Shown: piece by piece, positions 23,227 to 31,603 of the stretch
Position numbering within the stretch: the first letter of the stretch is position 1
Layout of the letters: each line of letters opens with the position of its first letter
Assembly (NCBI GenBank): GCA_965250025.1
Contig: OZ252283.1
Coordinates: forward strand, 1,178,001-1,242,000
Reading direction: 5' to 3'
Source: CBDDLD01 sp965250025
Lineage (GTDB): Bacteria > Bacteroidota > Bacteroidia > Flavobacteriales > Flavobacteriaceae
DNA length: 64,000 nucleotides
Notes under the pieces: generated by a model
What the model saw: the letters and a program-made list of their open reading frames with translations, nothing else
Databases searched by the model: none
Told to the model about the DNA's origin: nothing
Made by a program: the position numbers and the translations under genes

Positions 23227-24777
23227 TTACTGATTCTGCATCAACGCTAGAAGCTGCGCTTTAGCGCCTTTTCCTGGACGTTTGGCATAACCGTTAACCA
23301 ACTCGCCATTAGGGCTGTAAATTAAATAATGCGGTATTGAGTTAATACCCAGGTCTTCAATAACTTTTGAGGTGTTGCCATTTTCTATAAAATAGCTCTG
23401 AGTACTTATAATACCACCAACTTCCATGGCCTTTTTCCAGACGTCTTTGTTATCGTTAAGACTCAAGTATAGGAATGCAATGTTCTTATCTTTAAGGGCT
23501 TCTTTCAGCTTCAGGGCATCGGGCATAAGATTACGGCAAGGTTTACACCAACTGGCCCAGAAATCCACATAAAGCCATTGTCCCTTGTGTTGTGCTAAAA
23601 GCTTAGAAAACGTCAATGTATCGTTCTTAATGTTGGTCAATACCAACTGATCCGATTTACTAAAATCCAGATTATAAGTTTTCTGAAGAGTGTTTAACTT
23701 TTCTATATCTGTAGTATGCTCTTGCAGCTTTTTAAAATATTTGGCTTTATCCTTAACCTTAAAATTTCTACCAATTTCCTGATAGGTGTTATGTAATAGA
23801 AAGTTTTTTGCAGTCTGATTGAACTGTTTGTCATTTAAAATAGAATCAAAGCGTATTCTGGAATCGATATAAAATGCTCCGGAGCTGCCATTATCTTCCT
23901 GAATAAACTTTAAGTCGTATTTTGAGATGTAATTCAGATAGCCTCTGAAAAAAGAAAAGGTCATTAAAGAATCAGTTTCAGAAAGATCTATACTGTACTC
24001 CCGTTTTAAATCTTCGTTATGGAGAAGGGCTTCATTTTGATCGGTCCACGTTTTAACAACCTTATTGTTTTTATGACTTTCAACCAACCAATTCAAAGCT
24101 GCTTTTCTGTAATTATAACTAGCTTCGGAAAGTGTTTTTTTAGCAAATAAAGAATCTAAATGTAACGATTCTCTCTGGGCATCTTCAATAGCATCTTCAT
24201 AAAAACCAATGGTTCTGTCCTCTACAGACCCCAGATCGCTTAATAAGAACCCTAGAAATACTTTATGATGACTGGTGTATTTATTATCAAATAATGTTTT
24301 TATGCGGTGGTTGCTGTAGTTGAGTTCTATATCGCTGACCTCTCGATTGGTGATTTTAGCTATAGGAATCCGATTGTTGTATTCAAAGATCAGGGTATCC
24401 CCGTTTTTAATAAGATAGGTGTTAGTTTGAGCTGCAAAAGGATTTCGGATGCTTAGTTCCAGATAATCCCGATGATAAGAAATGACTAATGTGTCTATAG
24501 CATCAATTTTGGGTTGCCAATCTTTTAAGCGGTTTTGCGAATCGAAATACGAAAATGTTGCACGTTTAACAGGAGAAAAAGGACCCGATAGGCTATCTGA
24601 AACCATCCCTATACTGTCGTGAGTAAGATAATGTCTGTATTTATCAGGAGCATGTTTTGAAATCACAACGATCTGTTGTGGTTTTGCTACTGTTGTGTGA
24701 TTTGAAGTTGTTGTTTTATCTTTCTGACAGGCACTTACGTTTAAGAGCAGAAGTAAAAAATATAATGTATTCTTCAT
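23227..24777 (-). CDS. TlpA-like thiol-disulfide lipoprotein
   Basis: A 516-aa protein with lipoprotein signal peptide (MKNTLYFLLLLLNVSAC). The first 350 residues are a poorly conserved, mostly helical region with a beta start (TLVISYHRDYLELSIRNPFA, YLIKNGDTLIFEYNNR). The last 130 residues are a thioredoxin fold of the TlpA/ResA class with intact active site WASWCKPCRNL, followed by AFLYLSLNDNKDVWKKAMEV and cis-Pro loop GINSIPHYLIYSPNG. It should reduce or exchange disulfides of periplasmic proteins. It is related in layout to the CXXC-less protein at 6044. Convergent to the barrel gene, so unlikely to be part of that operon. Confidence 0.88.
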   Translation of the reverse strand: MKNTLYFLLLLLNVSACQKDKTTTSNHTTVAKPQQIVVISKHAPDKYRHYLTHDSIGMVSDSLSGPFSPVKRATFSYFDSQNRLKDWQPKIDAIDTLVISYHRDYLELSIRNPFAAQTNTYLIKNGDTLIFEYNNRIPIAKITNREVSDIELNYSNHRIKTLFDNKYTSHHKVFLGFLLSDLGSVEDRTIGFYEDAIEDAQRESLHLDSLFAKKTLSEASYNYRKAALNWLVESHKNNKVVKTWTDQNEALLHNEDLKREYSIDLSETDSLMTFSFFRGYLNYISKYDLKFIQEDNGSSGAFYIDSRIRFDSILNDKQFNQTAKNFLLHNTYQEIGRNFKVKDKAKYFKKLQEHTTDIEKLNTLQKTYNLDFSKSDQLVLTNIKNDTLTFSKLLAQHKGQWLYVDFWASWCKPCRNLMPDALKLKEALKDKNIAFLYLSLNDNKDVWKKAMEVGGIISTQSYFIENGNTSKVIEDLGINSIPHYLIYSPNGELVNGYAKRPGKGAKAQLLALMQNQ

Positions 24778-24822
24778 TGGTTTACAATTGAAACCAAGGT
24801 AGACATTTTTTTATAGATGTAT

Positions 24823-25494
24823 TCAACTATTCAGGTTCAGTTTTTGTTTTAAGTTTGAAAGGCCATTCCAGGAGCAACTTCCGTCATTAATCCTTACTTC
24901 ACGATTATTATACTTCAATACATAATAATCGACACTGGTACAACCGTAGGGTTCCATATAATTAAGTTCAATCTCAAAATGTTCGATAGCTTTAATGTCA
25001 TCCTTACTTAGTAACTTGTCTTTTCCATTATAGGTCATATAGTATTGTCCGGACGCTTTACGAATGGTCAGTTCTTGTTCGGAACGATGATAACACCCTT
25101 CTGTAGTGATGTTAATAGAATAATGTTCACCTTCGTTCAATTGATTAATCAAGGGCTGATACGCTTCAGATTCGTAATTGATATCATCGATACATAAATC
25201 TACAGTGTACGTTTTTCTTTTAGAGAGTTCAATGGTAGTGTATTCGGTTTTTTTAAACATCGATACATATTCAATTTTGTAAGAGCCATACTTTAAATCT
25301 TTCAGTATATGCTTACTTTCTATACCTGTCGTTATAACTTTGATGAGCGAGTCATTTCTGAATAGTTTAAAACCAAATAAATGCGCAGGCTCATCGGTCT
25401 TACATTTTTTAATATTAACTTCTAATGTACTTTGAGCATTACAGGTCATAACACACAGTGTCATCAAGAGCAGTAAAGACAGTATACTTTTCAT
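24823..25494 (-). CDS. Secreted protein of unknown function
   Basis: A 223-aa protein with signal peptide (MKSILSLLLLMTLCVMTCNA then QSTLEV). The mature part begins with a beta-sandwich-like region (AHLFGFKLFRNDSLIKVI, LKDLKYGSYKIEYVSMFKK) that resembles a small CarboxypepD_reg or SpaA-like fold, and ends with FEIELNYMEPYGCTSVDYYV and a Cys-containing REVRINDGSCSWNG. Several Cys could form disulfides in the periplasm. No known family recognised. It follows no operon partner closely: 45 bp separate its stop from the TlpA-like gene start, so the two may be co-transcribed, TlpA-like second. Confidence 0.65.
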   Translation of the reverse strand: MKSILSLLLLMTLCVMTCNAQSTLEVNIKKCKTDEPAHLFGFKLFRNDSLIKVITTGIESKHILKDLKYGSYKIEYVSMFKKTEYTTIELSKRKTYTVDLCIDDINYESEAYQPLINQLNEGEHYSINITTEGCYHRSEQELTIRKASGQYYMTYNGKDKLLSKDDIKAIEHFEIELNYMEPYGCTSVDYYVLKYNNREVRINDGSCSWNGLSNLKQKLNLNS

Positions 25495-25570
25495 TTTATA
25501 GTCATTTAGGGCATTATTTTAAACTAATATATAAGAAAAATATTACAAAATAAAATTAAACAGGGATAAA

Positions 25571-25602
25571 AAAACCACTTCTATGGTGTAAGAAGTGGTT
25601 TT
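25571..25602 (-). terminator. Terminator of the peroxiredoxin operon
   Basis: On the minus strand AAAACCACTTCT and AGAAGTGGTTTT form a perfect 12-bp stem with 8-nt loop, followed by a T-run. It lies just after the last gene of the operon (stop at 25628). Confidence 0.82.
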
Positions 25603-25627
25603 AAACAGGTTTAATATTTTATTTTTA

Positions 25628-25885
25628 TTATTGATCAATAGCTCCCATAACACGTTGCATGAAGTTGTTTAATGCTTCTTTTTTTGGAGTGCCTTCCTGA
25701 ACCATTTTATGGACTTCGATGGCACCGTACATATTAGAGATGAGCTCGCCAATAACATCCAGTTCTTCATCTTTAAGAGAAGGGACTTCGGTAAGATGTT
25801 CCAAGGTTTCTATAGTTTCTACAAGGAAGTCCTCATCGTTGGCTTCAATGAATTGGGTCAAATGCTTAATTACTGGTAATTTCAT
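25628..25885 (-). CDS. Small conserved flavobacterial protein (DUF6952-like)
   Basis: An 85-aa, acidic, all-helical cytoplasmic protein: MKLPVIKHLTQFIEANDEDF, LVETIETLEHLTEVPSLKDE, ELDVIGELISNMYGAIEVHK, ending NNFMQRVMGAIDQ. I believe it belongs to a short family (DUF6952) that accompanies thioredoxin and peroxiredoxin genes in Flavobacteriia, but that name is from memory. It starts 2 bp after the stop of the thioredoxin gene, so it is the last gene of a three-gene redox operon. No Cys, so not itself a redox carrier. Confidence 0.7.
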   Translation of the reverse strand: MKLPVIKHLTQFIEANDEDFLVETIETLEHLTEVPSLKDEELDVIGELISNMYGAIEVHKMVQEGTPKKEALNNFMQRVMGAIDQ

Positions 25886-25887
25886 AA

Positions 25888-26196
25888 CTAAATCGCTTCT
25901 TCCACTAAAGTTTTAAGCGCATCAAACTTATTGGTTTGTACTTGATTTTTAAAAGCGCCGTTTTTGAATGTTGCAAATGTCGGAAGGTTATCAACCGTAG
26001 CCAATTTTCGGCTTTCCGGGAATTTTTCAGCATCTGCAATCACAAAAGTAGCATGGGCATGCTCGGTAGCTAACTTTTTGAATTTAGGTTTCATAATTCT
26101 ACAATTACCACACCATCCTGCAGAATACTGTACAATGACAGTATCGTTTTCAGAAACGATGTGCTGTAAATTATCCTGATCTAATTCTTGAATCAT
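25888..26196 (-). CDS. Thioredoxin family protein
   Basis: A 102-aa thioredoxin-fold protein with active site WCGNC (VIVQYSAGWCGNCRIMKPKF) in place of the classical WCGPC, and cis-Pro loop VDNLPTFATFKNG. No signal peptide, so cytoplasmic. It lies between the peroxiredoxin gene (upstream) and the small helical protein (2 bp downstream), and is the likely reductant of that peroxiredoxin. The frame can be extended to 26244, but that part runs into an intergenic palindrome (26218-26272), so the ATG at 26196 is used. Confidence 0.9.
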   Translation of the reverse strand: MIQELDQDNLQHIVSENDTVIVQYSAGWCGNCRIMKPKFKKLATEHAHATFVIADAEKFPESRKLATVDNLPTFATFKNGAFKNQVQTNKFDALKTLVEEAI

Positions 26197-26217
26197 AATT
26201 TGGAAAATTATAAGAGC

Positions 26218-26272
26218 ATTGCGAGTGGAGAGTATTCGTCTCAATAACGAGATTGCTCCGCTCGCAATGACA
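26218..26272. repeat. Dispersed palindromic element within the redox operon
   Basis: ATTGCGAGTGGAG (26218-26230) faces CTCCGCTCGCAAT (26256-26268) with one mismatch, ending in GACA. It is the common Bacteroidota TGTCATTGCGAG...-type repeat. It lies between the peroxiredoxin and thioredoxin genes and, if transcribed, folds into a long hairpin. Confidence 0.75.
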
Positions 26273-26277
26273 ATATA

Positions 26278-26922
26278 TTAGTTTAAGTGAGCAGCTAAAT
26301 ATTCAGCAGTATCCTTTGCATTTGGTTTCATAGCTTCTTTACCATCTTCCCAGTTAGCTGGACATACTTCACCTTTTTCTTGTACGTGGGTATAAGCGTC
26401 TATCAATCTTAAGTATTCATTGATGTTACGACCTAGTGGCATATGGTTAATACCTTCGTGTACTACAGTACCTTCCTCGTCGATGATATAAGTAGCTCTA
26501 TATGTTACATTATCACCTTCTACTTGTACAGTACCAGTTTCTTCATCATAAGTTTCATTAGTGATGTCCAAAATACCTAAGATGCTTGATAGATTTCTAT
26601 TGCTGTCTGCTAGAATAGGGTAAGTAACGCCTTCGATACCACCATTATCTTTTGCAGTGCTTAACCATGCAAAGTGAACTTCAGGAGTATCGCAAGATGC
26701 ACCAATGACTATAGTGTTACGCTTTTCGAATTCACCTAGTGCAGCCTGAAATGCGTGCAATTCTGTTGGACATACGAATGTGAAATCTTTTGGATACCAA
26801 AATAAAACGACTTTTTTGTTTTGCTTTTGTGCTTCTTCAAGAACGTTGATTTTGAATGTGTCGCCCATGTCATTCATGGCGTCAACAGTGATATTTGGGA
26901 ATTTTTTTCCTACAAATGCCAT
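26278..26922 (-). CDS. 2-Cys peroxiredoxin (AhpC-like)
   Basis: A 214-aa peroxiredoxin. Peroxidatic Cys in DFTFVCPTELHAFQ with the Pro/Thr/Cys pattern of the Prx1/AhpC group, supporting Arg in VTYRATYIID, and resolving Cys in GEVCPANWEDG near the C-terminus. It reduces H2O2 and alkyl peroxides in the cytoplasm using thioredoxin or a similar carrier; a thioredoxin follows 81 bp downstream. Flavobacteria commonly have this three-gene arrangement. A minus-strand -10 box (TAAATTTG, 26969-26962) lies 40 bp upstream, consistent with a monocistronic leader and read-through into the thioredoxin gene across the palindrome. Confidence 0.93.
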   Translation of the reverse strand: MAFVGKKFPNITVDAMNDMGDTFKINVLEEAQKQNKKVVLFWYPKDFTFVCPTELHAFQAALGEFEKRNTIVIGASCDTPEVHFAWLSTAKDNGGIEGVTYPILADSNRNLSSILGILDITNETYDEETGTVQVEGDNVTYRATYIIDEEGTVVHEGINHMPLGRNINEYLRLIDAYTHVQEKGEVCPANWEDGKEAMKPNAKDTAEYLAAHLN

Positions 26923-26961
26923 AATTATAAGTTGTTTTTAATGTGATTAATTTATTTGTTA

Positions 26962-26969
26962 CAAATTTA
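26962..26969 (-). promoter_or_regulatory. -10 box of the peroxiredoxin operon
   Basis: TAAATTTG read on the minus strand, a full match to TAnnTTTG, 40 bp before the ATG. No TTG box at standard distance was found. Confidence 0.5.
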
Positions 26970-27141
26970 CGGCATAAAACAGTTAATAATCATAGGTAAA
27001 TATTATAATATATTATTCTGTAATAAGCATTTTAAATAGGATTAATGAATAAGATTAAAAAATAATAATTGTTTAAAATACTAATAACATTATTGTTAAT
27101 TTAATAAATATCAGGGGTTATTTTTGAGATATTTATAGTTC

Positions 27142-28614
27142 TTATTTTTCTGACAATTGTTTGATCTTAATTTTGAAGGCTGCAAAAAGCAATGTGGTAA
27201 ATGGACTTAACCAGTTGAAAATAGCATACATAAAGTACTCAGCAACACCGACACCCAATACTCCCGATTGATAGGCGCCACAAGTATTCCAAGGTATTAG
27301 TACGGAAGTCACCGTACCGGAATCTTCTAAGGTTCTACTTAAGTTTTGAGGCGCTAATCCTCTGTCCTGATAGGCTTTTTTAAACATTTTTCCAGGAATA
27401 ACAATAGCCAGATATTGATCGGAAGCAATAGCATTTAGCCCTAAACAACTAATAACGGTACTTGCAAAAAGGCCAAAAATTGTAGTGGCAATGGAAAGTA
27501 GAGATTTTGTGATTCGGGATAAGGCCCCGATACCATCCATAACACCACCAAAAACCATGGCACAGACGATGAGGTATATGGTCCATAGCATCCCTTTCAT
27601 ACCCCCAGAGGAAAACAGATCATTTAGTTTTTCGTTATCAGTAGTAATGGCCGTATCTGTAAAAACAGAATTAACTACAGCAGTAAGGCTTGACTCAGAT
27701 GATAAACCATTTAGTACATTACTCTGAAAAATAAAAGCAAATACAGCTGCTAAAATGACACCAGAAGCTAAAGCTATAAGTGGTTTTGTTTTTAATAAAA
27801 TCAACACAATAACAATTACAGGAACTAGAAATAACCAAGGTGTGATATTAAAGGTTTTATCTATTGAAGCCAATAAATTACTGATGTCAGCATTTCCGGT
27901 GGGCTCAATAAAAGCACTCATGATTCCGAAAACTATTAGTGTAATTATAACAGTAGGTACTGTGGTTAATGCCATGTACCTGATATGAGTAAATAAATCT
28001 GTACCTGCCATAGCTGGTGCAAGATTAGTAGTATCGCTTAACGGTGACATTTTATCTCCAAAATAGGCGCCGGAGATTACTGCACCTGCTATCATCCCGG
28101 GAGAAATACCCAAAGCAGTACCAATACCAACTAATGCAATACCTACAGTAGCTGAAGTGGTCCAGGAACTTCCAGTAGCGATCGATATTAATGCAGCAAT
28201 AATTACTGAAGCTGGTAAGAATATCTCGGGACTCAACACCTGTAAGCCATAATAAACCATTGCAGGAATAACACCGCTCACGAGCCAGGTGCCAGCCAGT
28301 GCACCCACTAGAAATAATATCATGATAGGAACGAATACACTTTTTAGGTTCTCCCAAATTTCAGATATCATATTCATTAAAGTCACTTTATTGTAGAAAC
28401 CAACTCCGGCAGCAACAAGACCTCCCATTAATAGTATGATTTGATTGGTGTATGCGCCAAACCATTCTTGACCATCTACAAAAAAGATATTATAAGCTAA
28501 AAGGGCCATTAATATAACGACAGGGATTAAAGCCTCCCAGATGCTTAATTCTTTATTATCAATAATCTTTTGGTCGTCTATTTTTATCTCTGAAAGATTG
28601 TCGTTCTCTTGCAT
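27142..28614 (-). CDS. nhaC: Na+/H+ antiporter, NhaC family
   Basis: A 490-aa polytopic inner-membrane protein. It has about 11-12 hydrophobic segments and NhaC-family blocks: SIATGSSWTTSATVGIALVG, ISGAYFGDKMSPLSDTTNLA, SDQYLAIVIPGKMFKKAY, and SRTLEDSGTVTSVLIPWNTC. The Asp/Ser/Thr-rich DKMSPLSDTTN stretch is the family signature. Role: export of Na+ in exchange for protons, consistent with marine life. Single gene, with 219 bp to the peroxiredoxin gene and divergent from the hydrolase gene at 28701. Confidence 0.93.
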   Translation of the reverse strand: MQENDNLSEIKIDDQKIIDNKELSIWEALIPVVILMALLAYNIFFVDGQEWFGAYTNQIILLMGGLVAAGVGFYNKVTLMNMISEIWENLKSVFVPIMILFLVGALAGTWLVSGVIPAMVYYGLQVLSPEIFLPASVIIAALISIATGSSWTTSATVGIALVGIGTALGISPGMIAGAVISGAYFGDKMSPLSDTTNLAPAMAGTDLFTHIRYMALTTVPTVIITLIVFGIMSAFIEPTGNADISNLLASIDKTFNITPWLFLVPVIVIVLILLKTKPLIALASGVILAAVFAFIFQSNVLNGLSSESSLTAVVNSVFTDTAITTDNEKLNDLFSSGGMKGMLWTIYLIVCAMVFGGVMDGIGALSRITKSLLSIATTIFGLFASTVISCLGLNAIASDQYLAIVIPGKMFKKAYQDRGLAPQNLSRTLEDSGTVTSVLIPWNTCGAYQSGVLGVGVAEYFMYAIFNWLSPFTTLLFAAFKIKIKQLSEK

Positions 28615-28700
28615 TCGTATATTAGTTTAGTTCCGTAATGTTACGATTTTGTTAAGCCATTTGCAAATGGATTTATTGTGTAATTTAGCACTCGTATTAT

Positions 28701-29723
28701 ATGGATTCATTAACTCAAATTGTTCTGGGTGCGGCTTGTGGCGAAGCGGTACTGGGTAAAAAAATAGGCAATAAGGCATTATTGTTTGGTGCTATAGGCG
28801 GTACCATACCCGATTTGGACGTGTTTATTGGAAGCTTGTTATACCATAATGAGATTGACGCCATGCTCTTTCATAGAGGGTTTATGCATTCCATCCTGTT
28901 TTCAATATTGGGAGCCTTTCTTATCGGTTGGCTGGTACATAAATTATACGATACAGGGAAACGATTACATACCACTACGCAAAAAGATTGGATATTATTA
29001 TTTTTCTGGTCGCTGTTTACACACCCTATTCTGGATTGTTTTACACCGTATGGTACGCAATTATTTGCACCATTTTCTAACTATCGCGTTGCTTTTAATA
29101 ATATCGCTGTAGCTGATCCACTTTATACAGCACCATTTTTGATCAGCTTAACGATACTGATGTTTTATAAGCGACAGAATTCCAAACGTCAATTTTGGCT
29201 TAGATTGGGTGTAGGTCTAAGTTCCGTGTATATGCTATTTACTATTTTTAATAAGATATATATAGATTCGGTGTTTAAATCATCATTGAAATCAGAGCAT
29301 ATTAGCTATGACCGTTATAGCACACAACCTTCTATATTGAATAATATTTTATGGTATGGTGTAGCTGAAACAGAAACAAGTTACAGAGTCGCTTTCTATT
29401 CACTTTTTGATACCACAAATCAGTTTTCTGAATGGCAGACCATTCCTAAATTGAGAGCTATAAAACCCGAGGATTATGAAGGACTTAAGGGGTTAATTTG
29501 GTTCAGTAACGGATACTATAATGTAGCACCAGTAACGAATAATGAATACCTGTACAAAGATCTAAGATATCCATTAGTACAAACCAGAAAAGGCTATGAG
29601 GCGTTATTTAACTTGTACTTGTATGAAGTCAATGGACAGCTCGATATGAAGCCTTTTGAGCCAGAAATGGATAGTGTTGAGTTTACGCTGTCTGCCTTAT
29701 GGGAGCGCTTAAAAGGCAAATAA
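28701..29723 (+). CDS. Membrane-bound metal-dependent hydrolase (YdjM/DUF457 family)
   Basis: A 340-aa protein starting MDSLTQIVLGAACGEAVLGK, the typical N-terminus of the YdjM/DUF457 family (inner-membrane, predicted metal-dependent hydrolase). Putative metal ligands: GTIPDLDVFIG, FHRGFMHSILFSI and HPILDCFTPYGTQLF. Four to five membrane segments in the first 190 residues, then a soluble C-terminal domain. Substrate unknown. It is convergent with the PLP enzyme gene and separated from it by a shared bidirectional terminator. Confidence 0.88.
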   Translation: MDSLTQIVLGAACGEAVLGKKIGNKALLFGAIGGTIPDLDVFIGSLLYHNEIDAMLFHRGFMHSILFSILGAFLIGWLVHKLYDTGKRLHTTTQKDWILLFFWSLFTHPILDCFTPYGTQLFAPFSNYRVAFNNIAVADPLYTAPFLISLTILMFYKRQNSKRQFWLRLGVGLSSVYMLFTIFNKIYIDSVFKSSLKSEHISYDRYSTQPSILNNILWYGVAETETSYRVAFYSLFDTTNQFSEWQTIPKLRAIKPEDYEGLKGLIWFSNGYYNVAPVTNNEYLYKDLRYPLVQTRKGYEALFNLYLYEVNGQLDMKPFEPEMDSVEFTLSALWERLKGK

Positions 29724-29752
29724 AAACCCCGGTATATAACCGAGGTTTTTTA
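29723..29752. terminator. Bidirectional terminator
   Basis: AAAACCCCGGT (about 29724-29733) faces ACCGAGGTTTTT (about 29739-29751) with one mismatch, with A-run on the left and T-run on the right, between two convergent genes. Confidence 0.7.
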
Positions 29753-29767
29753 TAGTGTATGGCTTAA

Positions 29768-30991
29768 TTAAACCAGTGCTGCAGTTTTAGGTGTCAAGAC
29801 CTCAAGTGTTTCCATGCATTCTCGCATCATTTGATAGGTGCGTTCTATGTCAGCATCAAGCCCAATAGAAAAACGAATTAAACCGTCACTTAATCCCATT
29901 TCTGCCTGCTCTTCCTCAGGAATTTCTGAAGACGTAGAACTCCCTGGTGCACTAAATAAGGTTTTGTAAAAGCCTAAGCTTACTGCCAAATACCCCAGAT
30001 TACGCTCTTGCATTAGTTCCATTAAAGCATTCGCTTTATCTAGGGAACCAACATCTATGGTCAGCATGCCTCCAAAACCATACTGTACATTCATCATGGA
30101 TTTGAACAGTTCATGAGAAGGGTGAGATGCTAAGCCCGGGTATACTGTTTTTAAGCCATCTTGCTCAAACTTCTCTGCTAAGTACATCGCATTCTTACTG
30201 TGTTGTTGCATTCGGATATGAAGTGTTCTTAGGTTTTTAAGAATAGAAGCAGATCTAAAACTGTCCATAGTCGACCCTAATAACATGGCTGCACCATCAT
30301 TAACATTACGTAAGGCATCAATAAATTCCTGAGTGCCACAAACCACACCACCTACAGTATCTGAAGAACCGTTGATAAATTTGGTTAAACTATGAATGAC
30401 CACATCAGCACCAAGATTAACCGGAGAAATGGATAGTGGCGAAAACGTATTATCAACGACTAACTTAAGATCGTACTTCTTTGCCAATTGTGCCAATGCT
30501 TTAATATCTGCAACTTCTAATAACGGATTGCTTACGGATTCGCAATACAAAACTTTAGTTTTTGAGGTTATTGCAGCTTCAACGCTGTCGAGTTTAGTGA
30601 TATCTACGAATGATGTACTAATGCCTAGTTTTGGTGCAAAATTCTTTAAAAAAGCATAGGTGCCTCCATAAATGGTTCTACTACTCACAATGTGCTCGCC
30701 AGATTGACAAAGTTGCAATAACACAGGTGTAATGGCTCCCATACCCGAAGCACTGACATTAGCTGTTTCTGTACCTTCCATAGCTGCCAGAGCCTCACCA
30801 AGATATAAGTTTGATGGTGAAGAATGACGCGAATACAGATAGCATCCATCGGCATTGCCTTCAAAGGTGTCGAACATGGTTTTTGCAGATAAAAAAGTAT
30901 AGGTAGATGAATCAGAAACCGAAGGGTTTACGCCACCAAACTCACCAAAATATTGTAAGTCTTGAATATGATTAGCAGGTTTAAAAGCCAT
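29768..30991 (-). CDS. Cys/Met metabolism PLP enzyme (methionine gamma-lyase type)
   Basis: A 407-aa fold-type I PLP enzyme of the trans-sulfuration family. Marks: LYSRHSSPSNLYLGEALAAM, SASGMGAITPVLLQL, CESVSNPLLEVADI, VVDNTFSPLSISPVN, and PLP-Lys in HSLTKFINGSSDTVGG. The residues cannot decide between methionine gamma-lyase, cystathionine gamma-lyase and gamma-synthase; the divergent Lrp-type regulator (31144) fits an amino-acid catabolic enzyme such as methionine gamma-lyase, which is an inference. Cytoplasmic; length is typical. Confidence 0.88.
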   Translation of the reverse strand: MAFKPANHIQDLQYFGEFGGVNPSVSDSSTYTFLSAKTMFDTFEGNADGCYLYSRHSSPSNLYLGEALAAMEGTETANVSASGMGAITPVLLQLCQSGEHIVSSRTIYGGTYAFLKNFAPKLGISTSFVDITKLDSVEAAITSKTKVLYCESVSNPLLEVADIKALAQLAKKYDLKLVVDNTFSPLSISPVNLGADVVIHSLTKFINGSSDTVGGVVCGTQEFIDALRNVNDGAAMLLGSTMDSFRSASILKNLRTLHIRMQQHSKNAMYLAEKFEQDGLKTVYPGLASHPSHELFKSMMNVQYGFGGMLTIDVGSLDKANALMELMQERNLGYLAVSLGFYKTLFSAPGSSTSSEIPEEEQAEMGLSDGLIRFSIGLDADIERTYQMMRECMETLEVLTPKTAALV

Positions 30992-31062
30992 TTTTTAAGT
31001 GATTTATAGTTTTAGCAAAAATCATTATTAATAGATTAAAAATCAATATATCAATATTAAAT

Positions 31063-31108
31063 AAGAATATTTTTCTAATATATGTTATTTGTAAAGAATA
31101 TTATTCTT
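31063..31108. promoter_or_regulatory. Phased palindromes, candidate Lrp operator
   Basis: AAGAATA t TATTCTT (31094-31108) is a perfect 15-bp palindrome. A second, imperfect copy, AAGAATA t TTTTCTA, lies at 31063-31077. The copies start 31 bp apart, three helical turns, in the divergent region of an Lrp-type gene and its likely target. Confidence 0.45.
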
Positions 31109-31143
31109 ATTTTGTGTTGTTTTGTTACAGTAAAAAGAAAAAC

Positions 31144-31602
31144 ATGCTATTAGACCAGACAGACAAAAAGTTGTTAGAGTTGTTACAACAAGATTGTAAG
31201 CAGACCAATAAAGCATTATCTCTAAAGTTAAACCTATCGGTTACTGCAGTTTATGAACGAATTAAAAAACTAGAGAACAACGGCTTCGTAAAAGATTATG
31301 TTGCCATAATTAATAAGAAATCGGTTGATAAGGGGTTTGTGGCATTCTGTCATATTAAATTAGTTCAACATTCTCAAGATTACGTCATGCGATTTGAGCG
31401 AGAAGTTACTAACTTAGACGAAGTATTAGAATGCTATCATATTAGTGGGGATTACGATTATTTATTAAAGGTTTTGGTAGAAGATATGGAAGCGTTTAGA
31501 GAATTTATGGTAAAAAAGTTAACGAAAATAGATCATATTGGGAGCACGCACAGTATGTTCATGATTAATGAAGTTAAACATACTACGGCAATTTCATTAT
31601 AA
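31144..31602 (+). CDS. Lrp/AsnC family transcriptional regulator
   Basis: A 152-aa Lrp/AsnC protein: N-terminal helix-turn-helix (LDQTDKKLLELLQQDCKQTN, LKLNLSVTAVYERIKKLENN) and C-terminal RAM effector domain (AFCHIKLVQHSQDYVMRFER, ECYHISGDYDYLLKVLVEDM). It probably senses an amino acid and controls the divergent PLP lyase gene; two phased palindromes lie between. I take the ATG at 31144; a longer frame from 31114 adds a non-family extension. The CPBP gene begins 1 bp after its stop, so the two are co-transcribed. Confidence 0.9.
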   Translation: MLLDQTDKKLLELLQQDCKQTNKALSLKLNLSVTAVYERIKKLENNGFVKDYVAIINKKSVDKGFVAFCHIKLVQHSQDYVMRFEREVTNLDEVLECYHISGDYDYLLKVLVEDMEAFREFMVKKLTKIDHIGSTHSMFMINEVKHTTAISL

Positions 31603-31603
31603 A

